Assembly (NCBI GenBank): GCA_947490615.1
Contig: CANLHK010000001.1
Span: forward strand, 62,001 to 126,000
DNA: 64,000 bases
DNA from: Planctomycetaceae bacterium
GTDB lineage: Bacteria; Planctomycetota; Phycisphaerae; Phycisphaerales; SM1A02
Direction of reading: 5' to 3'
The notes below the pieces were generated by a model. The model was not told where the DNA came from and did no database searches. It saw only the letters and a program-made list of their open reading frames with translations. Made by a program: the position numbers and the translations under genes. Positions within the stretch are counted from its first letter, which is position 1. Every line of letters starts with the position of its first letter. Shown here piece by piece: positions 16,873 through 24,667 of the stretch.

Positions 16873-18852
16873 CTAGCGAAGGTAGTCAAGGAGGCTCAGA
16901 TTCACTGCCTTGGCGGCTCCCGCGAGTCCTGCCTCCAGCTGTTGCTGAAGATTGGCAAATCGCGTCGCTGCCTGCGTGAAGTCGAGATCCTGAATACTCG
17001 ATCGCAACGCCATGTCCTGAATGCCGAGGTCTTCCTCGCGGACCGCCGACTCTGCGACGCGCCGCGAGCGGACTCCAACATCAGCACGCGCTTTCGCTGC
17101 GAGTGAGATGTCAGACTCCAATTTGCCAGTTGCAAACTCGATGCCACGCTGGTCGTTGCTCTGCAACGCCTCGCGCAAGGCAATGAGGTGCGAAAACACA
17201 CTGTCCACGGCAACAAGTGCGCGATCAGTGCCCACCAAACTTGCCGTGCTGCTGGTGCCCGCAATTCCCAGATCGGTCGCGGTCCCGCTGTTGTTGATGT
17301 CCGTGACAACGAGGGAAGCTCCGATGGTCGCATCGGTGAGTTCAATGCCGTTGCCCGTCGTGGTGAGAGAGGCGCTGAACTCTGCAGGCGTGATGCCTGC
17401 CGCCAGCGCAGCCGCATTGATCTGATCGAGGACATCTTGCACCGTGGCAGCGCCATCGATGTCGACTTCGAAAGTGCGCCCGTCCTTCACCGTCACGCGG
17501 AAGTCGCGGTCGGCGGCTGGATCGGGAAGACCCGTGAGTGGATCGACCGAACCATCGATCTGCGAGACGCCGCGACCCTCGTTGAAGTCCGCGAGCCGCG
17601 TGCCGCCGCTGAACGATCGGAGGCCGAGTTCACTGGCGGTAGTGCCGCCAATCTCCTCGATCGCCATCGTGGTGCCCGAGAGTTCATTGCGAATGTTGAG
17701 GCGAGTTCCATCTTCGGCGATCTCGACGCGCGCGCCGATTCCCGCACTGGTGACGGCGTTCTGGAAGTCCTGAATCGTCGTAAGCGCGCCAAGGTCGATG
17801 CGCCGCGTCTGACCGCCGTTCCTGAGCATGATTTCGCCGAGAGGCAGCGTCATGCCTGAGAGCGAGTCGAGTCGAGTCAGCGGCGTGATCTTCGGATCGA
17901 GATCCATGCCCGAGGTCGTCGCGCCGCCTGGATAGGTCCCTTGAAGGCCAAGGTCCCCCGCCGCGGTCGATGAGTTCGAATCGCGGATGATGACGCTGAT
18001 CCCCAAGGACGGCGTGATGGCGATGCGGTCCCCCGTGGCCGCGTCAATCCCCACGGTCGCGCCTGGGTCGGTCGCCTGAATGACCGTCGTGAGTGCGGTG
18101 AGGACATCCCCCACGGAGTCCGCATCGGACAGGTCGAGTTGCGAGACCGTCCCGTTCACATCGATTTCGATGACTCCAGCTCGGACGCCGTTTCCGTTGG
18201 CGCCGCGAAGTTCCGAGAGCCGCGTGGCTGCCACCATCGACGGATCGAGGTCACGCTCACCTTCGACGCGTCCTGAGAGCGCGCCGAAGGCAGCCTCTGC
18301 GCCGATCGTGACTCGCACATCCGAGGCCAAGCCGAGATCGCCAAGCATGCCCTCGCCACCGCCGATGTAGCGCACACCGCCGAGAAGCGAGGTAAAGGGT
18401 GCTTCGCTGTGACGATCCCCACCAAAGAAGTGAATCCCGCGAAGGTCGCGGTTGGCCACCGAAAGGAGCGAGTTGAGCATCGAGTCGATGACCGTGGCCT
18501 GGTTCTGCCGCGTCGCCTGGTCGCTGCCGACACCGATCTGAGAGAGCCCGATGCCGCGCGCCTCCTGCAAGAGGTCGCTCACATCGCCAATCGAGTTGTC
18601 GAGGGCGTTCAGCGTGGCGTCGGCCTGGCTGAGATTTCGCGTCCGCTGCTCACGCCGCTCGATCGCATCTTCCAAGACGCTCACCGTCGAAGCGCCGATG
18701 GCGTTCTCTGACGGCCGCGTGAATTCCTTTCCCGCAGCAAGCCGAACCTGGAGAAGCAGGAACTCGCGATTAGTCTTCTGAACACCCGACAGGGCAATTC
18801 TCGACGCTAGAGCATTCGGAACGCGCGCGAGGTTGGCAGGAATTGCACCCAT
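16873..18852 (-). CDS. flgL: Flagellar hook-associated protein 3 (FlgL)
   Basis: Flagellin-like N-terminus (VQKTNREFLLLQVRLAAGKEFTRPSENAIGASTVSVLEDAIERREQRTRNLSQADATLNALDNSIGDV) and C-terminal helices (SIQDLDFTQAATRFANLQQQLEAGLAGAAKAVNLSLLDYLR). Confidence 0.9.
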   Translation of the reverse strand: MGAIPANLARVPNALASRIALSGVQKTNREFLLLQVRLAAGKEFTRPSENAIGASTVSVLEDAIERREQRTRNLSQADATLNALDNSIGDVSDLLQEARGIGLSQIGVGSDQATRQNQATVIDSMLNSLLSVANRDLRGIHFFGGDRHSEAPFTSLLGGVRYIGGGEGMLGDLGLASDVRVTIGAEAAFGALSGRVEGERDLDPSMVAATRLSELRGANGNGVRAGVIEIDVNGTVSQLDLSDADSVGDVLTALTTVIQATDPGATVGIDAATGDRIAITPSLGISVIIRDSNSSTAAGDLGLQGTYPGGATTSGMDLDPKITPLTRLDSLSGMTLPLGEIMLRNGGQTRRIDLGALTTIQDFQNAVTSAGIGARVEIAEDGTRLNIRNELSGTTMAIEEIGGTTASELGLRSFSGGTRLADFNEGRGVSQIDGSVDPLTGLPDPAADRDFRVTVKDGRTFEVDIDGAATVQDVLDQINAAALAAGITPAEFSASLTTTGNGIELTDATIGASLVVTDINNSGTATDLGIAGTSSTASLVGTDRALVAVDSVFSHLIALREALQSNDQRGIEFATGKLESDISLAAKARADVGVRSRRVAESAVREEDLGIQDMALRSSIQDLDFTQAATRFANLQQQLEAGLAGAAKAVNLSLLDYLR

Positions 18853-19102
18853 GGGAGGATCTCCAACCCAAGGGAGCAAGGGGTGTGCCGCTCCGTAATC
18901 ACGGCGCCCATCGCCTCCAATTGATCCGCGGTCCGCGGAACCGGGTCTGAGAAACCAAATCACGGAGCGAAGTAGGGTGAAATCCCCCGAAGGGCTGCAT
19001 GGCGAAGCAGTTCTGTCGCACTTCCTAGTGAGTCCTTCCGGGCTTCGCCGCGAAAGCGGCACAGAGAATTCGAGCAGTGAGTTGAGAATGTGAGACCTGC
19101 AA

Positions 19103-19140
19103 CCAAGCGATTCGTTCGGGGCAACAACCGGATCGCTTGG
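19103..19140. repeat. Perfect 9-bp inverted repeat
   Basis: CCAAGCGAT-N20-ATCGCTTGG between flgL and the candidate ncRNAs. Confidence 0.7.
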
Positions 19141-19189
19141 TGTGTGGGGTGTGCTGAGGTGGTTCAATCGATCGCTGGCTGCTAGTGGT

Positions 19190-19346
19190 GAGCCTTGTGG
19201 TCGAACCGCCTCAATGCCGCTCCAACGGGGGCTGGTCTCCGCTTGTGTCTTGGACGTGCGATCACGTCCCGTACGTCCTAGACAGAAGTCTCAACGACAC
19301 GCCGATTACATCGCGCCGACGAGCAATCGTCGGCGCGTCTGTTTTT
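19190..19346 (+). ncRNA. Candidate small RNA A, ending in a GCAA-loop terminator
   Basis: Terminator GCGCCGACGA-GCAA-TCGTCGGCGC then GTCTGTTTTT (19313-19346), preceded by hairpin GGACGTG-CGAT-CACGTCC (19252-19269); no convincing upstream CDS. 5' end is a guess. Confidence 0.35.
19313..19346 (+). terminator. Rho-independent terminator with GCAA tetraloop
   Basis: 10-bp perfect stem, GCAA loop, T-rich tail. Confidence 0.8.
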
Positions 19347-19723
19347 GCATTGATTTGCATTGAGTGGAGGTCAGTGCTTCGACTTGATTCCCTTTGGGCG
19401 CCTGCAGTTACGACTGCCGCGCTCTCAAACTGCCGCAGTGGATCGGGCGTTGGCGCACCTGGAAAACTGCACAACTTTCAAAAAATCGGCGACGCTGCTT
19501 TGCGCGGAAACGGCGTTTCGTCGCACTTCCAATTGGTGGATGCAGCATTGCGGCCCTATGGCCGCACCAGGAGCTCGCAGGTTGTTTGAGCATGGGATGG
19601 CATGACTGTGGGTATCGCACTCTTCGATCCAACCGAGACGACCTGTGGATCGAGGGGAGTTTGGCGCGCGAGAATGGCTCAGAGGAAGCGACCGGCTTGC
19701 CGATCGCCTCACGAGAGTGACGC

Positions 19724-19848
19724 GTTGAGCTCAATGGGCGTTTCCGCACCGCGTGTCGTGACGCAGCTGTCGCGTTGTGCGTCGTGACATCGGGACAATC
19801 AATCCTCGAGGACCAAGCGCCGACGGCAACGTCGGCGCTTGGGTTTTT
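19724..19848 (+). ncRNA. Candidate small RNA B, ending in a GCAA-loop terminator
   Basis: 12-bp stem with two G-U wobbles (TGTCGTGACGCA 19754-19765 / TGCGTCGTGACA 19778-19789) followed by terminator AAGCGCCGACG-GCAA-CGTCGGCGCTT-GGGTTTTT; no convincing CDS. Confidence 0.35.
19815..19848 (+). terminator. Rho-independent terminator with GCAA tetraloop
   Basis: 11-bp perfect stem, GCAA loop, GGGTTTTT. Confidence 0.85.
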
Positions 19849-19994
19849 GGGGTGGGCATCGTGCGCGCGGGAGCGGTGAGGCCAGTCTGCCGCTTCATGA
19901 GCGTGCCGCCGCAGCCGAACTGTCGAAGGAGCGAACTTGATCCTCCGACGAAACTCGGAAACCCACAGCGCCCGACTCCTAACCTCGCGGCGCT

Positions 19995-20645
19995 ATGTCG
20001 GACTACCTCTACATCGATCCTCGCGGACGCCGCTCGGGCCCCTTCTCGGAAGCTGAACTGAAGCTCCTCGCGAGCCGCGGGCTGCTTGAGACGGACGGCC
20101 ATGTTGAACTCGAAGGTCTCGGCAGCGTGTGGTCGGTGGGTGAGGTTCCGTGGCTGAGCCAGCGGCCTGCCGCTTCGGTCACGCAACCCACGACTCCCCC
20201 GCCGCCGCCGCCTGACGCGCCCGCGGCGCCCACGGCATCGGGAGCGCATCAGCCCACGCTCGAATCGCTCGACCACCGCTGCGCGGCCGCGTTTTCGATC
20301 CCTCCGCAGACCCCACAAGACGCCTTCGCGCGGGCCAGCAGTGCGACGCCCTCGCCGCTCGGCGCGCCTCTGCCAACTTCGAGTTGCTCGCGCGCGGTCT
20401 TTGTGATCCTCGCGATCCTCCCCGCGTGCATCGGACTCTTCGGTCTGCACAGCATCGTCGCTGGCTACACCCGTCGCGGCATCATCGCGCTGGTCTTGTC
20501 CATCGTCACCTGCTTCGGATGTTGCTGCATCGCGATCCCGCCCTGCGCGTGCTTGAGCGTTCCAGTGTGGATCGTGCTCTTCGTGCTCGCGATCTATGAC
20601 GCCTGCACGGTCAAGGTCGATGCGAAGGGTCGAGCCCTCAGCTAA
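19995..20645 (+). CDS. GYF_2 (DUF4339)-like domain membrane protein
   Basis: YLYIDPRGRRSGPFSEAELKLLASRGLLETDGHVELEGLGSVWSVGEVPWL; C-terminal hydrophobic helices. Confidence 0.75.
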   Translation: MSDYLYIDPRGRRSGPFSEAELKLLASRGLLETDGHVELEGLGSVWSVGEVPWLSQRPAASVTQPTTPPPPPPDAPAAPTASGAHQPTLESLDHRCAAAFSIPPQTPQDAFARASSATPSPLGAPLPTSSCSRAVFVILAILPACIGLFGLHSIVAGYTRRGIIALVLSIVTCFGCCCIAIPPCACLSVPVWIVLFVLAIYDACTVKVDAKGRALS

Positions 20646-20675
20646 GAGCGGCGCCAAGTCGCAGCGTCACTCCAC

Positions 20676-22376
20676 TCACACAATCGACAGGAGCGTCTGC
20701 AGCGTCTCGTCAATCGTGGCGATGTAACGCGCTGCAGCTTGGAACTGCCGCTGGTAGGCGAGCATGTTGATCGACTCTTCATCGATCGACACGCCGCTGG
20801 TGGCCTGAATCTGCGACTCGAGGTTTTCGCGCACGAGCATCGAGCTCTCGGCTTTGGTGTTGGCTGCCTCAGTGCGCACCGCGAGGTCGGTCGTGACGCT
20901 CTGCCAGAAGCCGCGCAAACTGCGGCCCGCGAGACTCTCGACGCCCACATCTTCCAATCCTGCGATGGCCAGAGCGCCAGTGTTGGAGCCAGGAATGTGG
21001 CCTTGTCCAGCAGCGAGCAATCGTGGATCGTCGACGAGCGCCTGGTTGATGGCGAGATCGGTCGCGTCGCTTCCACCAAAGAAACTGTTGATGCCAAGAG
21101 CCGCGAGCATCCCGCTCGAATCCTCGCTGAAGCTGACTTGGTAGCCGTTGGACGCATCAATGCGCAGTGCGCCGTCGGCCGTCACGCTGGAACTGCCCGT
21201 GCCTGACGGGAACGCAGCAGCGATGGTCGCGGAGAGCGCGTTGAGCGAAGTCGTCGCAGGATCAACGGCAATGAGCACGGTGGTGCGCTCGCCTGTCGAT
21301 TGGTTGGTGACATGCAACTCAAACGAGCCGTTCCTGATGTCAAAGGGAATCTCCGCAGCGTCGGCCGCGAGATTGGCCGTTGGATCGCGGACGGCATTGA
21401 GGCCCGTGACGCTGGAAAAGCCCCGCAAACCCTGGCCTTGCGAGTGAACGCGGTTCACCTGGAACGCGAGTTCGCGCGCAAGGGTGTCGAGGTCTTCAAT
21501 CGCAGGATCCACGGTGTCGGCGCGCTGACGGAAGAGTGCACCGATCTGGCCGCCATCAGGATTGAGCGTCGTGCCGTCGGCTTCAACGCGCAAGGAGAGC
21601 GCGGTGCCGTTGCCACTGGCTTCAGTGCGCAGCACGATGCCGCGCGACTCGCCTCCAAGGACGACAGGAATGGAGTTCACCAGCACATCGATGGCGCCGT
21701 TGGCCTGCTCGATGCAGCTCACGGGAATGAACTGGGAGATCTCGTCGATGAGAATGTCCCGCTGATCACGCAGCGCGTTGGCGTCGCCGCCTGTTCCGCC
21801 CTGCTCGGTCTCGACGATCTGGCGATTGACATCGGCAACCTGATCGAGCAATCCATCGACAGTACGAATCGTCGCGCCCAGCGCGCGGTCGATCTCGGTG
21901 CGGACCTTGGTGTGCTCGATGCGCAGCTCGCGAACCGCTGTGGCGAGGCCGCTTCCCTGCTGAATGACGACGGTTCGGACCGCTTCATCGGTGGGGTTGT
22001 TGGCCAGTTCGCTGAAGCTGTTGAAGAACGCGCTGAGACGGCTGGAAAGGTCCTGATCGGTGAGCTCGTTGCGGATCGTTTCGATCGCGTTGAGGAAGCG
22101 CTGGTCGACCTCTGCAGAGTTCTGATCGCTGATGGCGGAACGGGCGCGACCTTGCAGCGCGGTATCGACGGTGCGCTGAATGCGTGCGAGTTGCACACCT
22201 GTTCCGATGAATCCGCCGCGACCGATGAACTCAGGACGACTGGGCGACAGCCGTGCAACTTGCCGGTTGTAGCCAGGCGTCGCTGCGTTGGCCATGTTGT
22301 TGCCTGCGACCTGAATCGCGGCTTGCGACGCGAGAATCGCCGACTGTCCGATTTGAAGAGCGCCGTTGATGCTCAT
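20676..22376 (-). CDS. flgK: Flagellar hook-associated protein 1 (FlgK)
   Basis: LQIGQSAILASQAAIQVAGNNMANAATPGYNRQVARLSP; C-term GVSIDEESINMLAYQRQFQAAARYIATIDETLQTLLSIV. Confidence 0.95.
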   Translation of the reverse strand: MSINGALQIGQSAILASQAAIQVAGNNMANAATPGYNRQVARLSPSRPEFIGRGGFIGTGVQLARIQRTVDTALQGRARSAISDQNSAEVDQRFLNAIETIRNELTDQDLSSRLSAFFNSFSELANNPTDEAVRTVVIQQGSGLATAVRELRIEHTKVRTEIDRALGATIRTVDGLLDQVADVNRQIVETEQGGTGGDANALRDQRDILIDEISQFIPVSCIEQANGAIDVLVNSIPVVLGGESRGIVLRTEASGNGTALSLRVEADGTTLNPDGGQIGALFRQRADTVDPAIEDLDTLARELAFQVNRVHSQGQGLRGFSSVTGLNAVRDPTANLAADAAEIPFDIRNGSFELHVTNQSTGERTTVLIAVDPATTSLNALSATIAAAFPSGTGSSSVTADGALRIDASNGYQVSFSEDSSGMLAALGINSFFGGSDATDLAINQALVDDPRLLAAGQGHIPGSNTGALAIAGLEDVGVESLAGRSLRGFWQSVTTDLAVRTEAANTKAESSMLVRENLESQIQATSGVSIDEESINMLAYQRQFQAAARYIATIDETLQTLLSIV

Positions 22377-22436
22377 GGTTGCTCACTTCTAAGCGCTTGC
22401 ACGCTTCGACTCTGGAACACTTCGACTGCCCGCAGC

Positions 22437-23009
22437 TCAACTTCGAATGTCGAGGCTGGACACCACATTCGGTCCCATCGCAATAGCACCGCCGCGCGAA
22501 TACACCTTGGCGTGGGCGAGTGCGGAGTTCACGGTCTGCATGATTCCCGCCATGTGCGCGGAGAGCCGCTCACTGGCCTGACGAACCACGCTGGTCTCAC
22601 GCGCGGTGGATTCGATGACGGTGCGCAACTCACTGCGCACGAGATCGAGTTTGGCGCGTTCTGGCTCAGCGAGATGCGCGGCGACTTCACTGAGCGGCGA
22701 CTTTGCGGCGATGCCCAATCGCGCTGAGAGCGCTGCCGATTCGGCCACGCGAGCCTGTTCAACTGCTGCGAGTTTCTGCAGCAGCGCGCTTTCGCCTTTC
22801 TCAAGACGACGGAGCTCTTCGAAGTTCGCAGTGCGCACTGCCTCACGACGCGCGCGGACTCCCGTGAGAATCTGCGCGTGAATCAGGCGCGACGATTCGA
22901 GAATCTCAAGAAGTCGCATCGCCTGTGGACGCGTGGGCGTTGTTGCTGGCGCAGCTTGACGCTGCGGAGTTTGCAACGGCGACGAAGGAGATCCGTGCGG
23001 CTTATTCAT
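22437..23009 (-). CDS. flgN: FlgN-like flagellar chaperone
   Basis: Helical protein of FlgN size (EELRRLEKGESALLQKLAAVEQARVAESAAL), directly upstream of flgK. Confidence 0.7.
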   Translation of the reverse strand: MNKPHGSPSSPLQTPQRQAAPATTPTRPQAMRLLEILESSRLIHAQILTGVRARREAVRTANFEELRRLEKGESALLQKLAAVEQARVAESAALSARLGIAAKSPLSEVAAHLAEPERAKLDLVRSELRTVIESTARETSVVRQASERLSAHMAGIMQTVNSALAHAKVYSRGGAIAMGPNVVSSLDIRS

Positions 23010-23350
23010 GGCTTGACCGCCTTTCCTTCGGGCCGAACACCCATCGAGCGCTCGAAGCGATCGGCGGTGCGCTCGACGAGTGCGAAGTTCGAACTCTCGA
23101 CAAGCTTGTCCGCAAGCATCGCGTCAAACATCGGGCGAAAGCGCCGTTCCGCGGTGCCTGGAGTGAACCCCTCTGCCGCAAAGCCGCCTTCGCGCAGCGC
23201 AGCGAACACGGGCTTCACTAGGCCTTCACTCACCAGCGTCTTGGCGGCTTCGCGCGCAAGACCACGCGTATCGCCGTGGCGCGCCCGAGCAGCAAGTCGC
23301 TCGTCAGGAGCCAGAACGCTCGACATGGCACTTGGAACGATCGTGCTCAT
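23006..23350 (-). CDS. flgJ: FlgJ N-terminal-like rod-binding protein
   Basis: Small protein between flgI and flgN: LVSEGLVKPVFAALRE...RRFRPMFDAMLADKLVESSNFALVERTADRFERSM; 4-bp overlaps on both sides. Confidence 0.65.
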   Translation of the reverse strand: MSTIVPSAMSSVLAPDERLAARARHGDTRGLAREAAKTLVSEGLVKPVFAALREGGFAAEGFTPGTAERRFRPMFDAMLADKLVESSNFALVERTADRFERSMGVRPEGKAVKP

Positions 23351-24600
23351 GACTTGATGACCTCCGCCTTGAGCGCGCCTTGGCGCACCAGCGCTTCGAT
23401 GATCGAAACTTGCGTCTTGAACGGCACATCGATTTCAATCAGTGCATCCAAGAGCGTGCGCAATCGCATGCTCTGTCGCTGCGACTCGCCTGTGGCAATG
23501 CCCGCCCAGGCGACAGTGTCGGTAATGGGCTGCGCGGCCGACGGCTCAATCTCAGGCGTGATCGTGGTAATGCGCAGATTTCCTGCCGAAACAGCTGCAG
23601 GACGGAACTCCACGCGCTCGTCAACGGTGATGACTTCTGCGGTGCGATCGATGGTGATGCGCGCGGGTGTGCGAATGAGATCGCCAGGCACCGAGAAGGT
23701 CATGAGCTGCGCGAGGAACTTGTTGCGGTTCTCCAACTCATCGACGGGAATGCGCACCCGAATGGTCTGCGCGTCCTCCACCTTGGCAGCTCCCGAGTGA
23801 CCCGACACCACTGAGAGCTCATCGTTGATGAGGTCGGCGATGCCCGAAGCCGTGGGATATCCCGCGTATTGCGGATGAAGCACGAGCGCGATGGTGTCGC
23901 CCTCAAACGGGTTCATCGTGATATCGCGCACCATGCGAGCCCCCGCGCGAATGCGGGCCTTGGTCGGCATGAGTGGATCGACTTCGAGTTCGCCTTCAGC
24001 CACGGCAAAAGGGGTCCACTCCGCAGGGTCCGCGGGCCGCACGGGCATCTTGAGGAAGCTCGTGACCAACTGGCCGCCTTCGAGGCTGGTCGCCGTGCCG
24101 ACGATGCCGATGGTGGCGTCGAGTCGGTCGTCGGTTCGAGCACCAGTCCGTGGGATTTCGATACTGACAAACACGAGTGCCATCGAGCGGGTCTTGGCTG
24201 CGCTGCGAAGATCGAGGGAGATGTTCCCCGTGTTCTTCAAGAGCTGCGCGTAGGGACCCATCGTGACCGTCGAGTCCTTCATGCTGTCGCCCGTGCCGTT
24301 GAGGCCGTAGACGAGTCCGACGCCGACGAGCCGGTCACCCTCAAGTCCGCGCAACCGCGCGTACTCCTGCAGGTCGCCAGCGACCGCGATCGGAACCAAC
24401 AGGGTGAGCACGACCAAGAGCGCCGCCGCAGCGACAGCGACACTCGCGATCGATTCGGGGGTCGACGGAGGCGCAGAAACTGCGCCAAGTCGACGGGTCT
24501 GCGCCCGAATGGTCGTGCCGAGGAATGCAAGGAATGCGCAGTGCGAGCCGAGACCGCGTGTCATGGGTGGGACCTCCTGTCCGTCGGCGTTGGATTGCAA
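23347..24600 (-). CDS. flgI: Flagellar P-ring protein FlgI
   Basis: LQEYARLRGLEGDRLVGVGLVYGLNGTGDS...AYAQLLKNTGN-type FlgI core. Start may be 24564. Confidence 0.95.
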   Translation of the reverse strand: MQSNADGQEVPPMTRGLGSHCAFLAFLGTTIRAQTRRLGAVSAPPSTPESIASVAVAAAALLVVLTLLVPIAVAGDLQEYARLRGLEGDRLVGVGLVYGLNGTGDSMKDSTVTMGPYAQLLKNTGNISLDLRSAAKTRSMALVFVSIEIPRTGARTDDRLDATIGIVGTATSLEGGQLVTSFLKMPVRPADPAEWTPFAVAEGELEVDPLMPTKARIRAGARMVRDITMNPFEGDTIALVLHPQYAGYPTASGIADLINDELSVVSGHSGAAKVEDAQTIRVRIPVDELENRNKFLAQLMTFSVPGDLIRTPARITIDRTAEVITVDERVEFRPAAVSAGNLRITTITPEIEPSAAQPITDTVAWAGIATGESQRQSMRLRTLLDALIEIDVPFKTQVSIIEALVRQGALKAEVIKS

Positions 24601-24667
24601 GCCTTGTGCCAGTCAGGACCGTTGGCGTGGATGCGAGAAGTCGCCCCTCGCAGGCCGATAGACCGCG

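Noticed and set aside
19185-19720. Small plus-strand ORFs (134 and 108 aa) in the flgL-GYF gap
   Set aside because: Overlapping frames, no motifs; the 134 aa ORF runs through the terminator hairpin at 19313-19346. Treated as noncoding.
21300-22727. 475 aa plus-strand ORF
   Set aside because: Shadow of flgK/flgN; no motif support.
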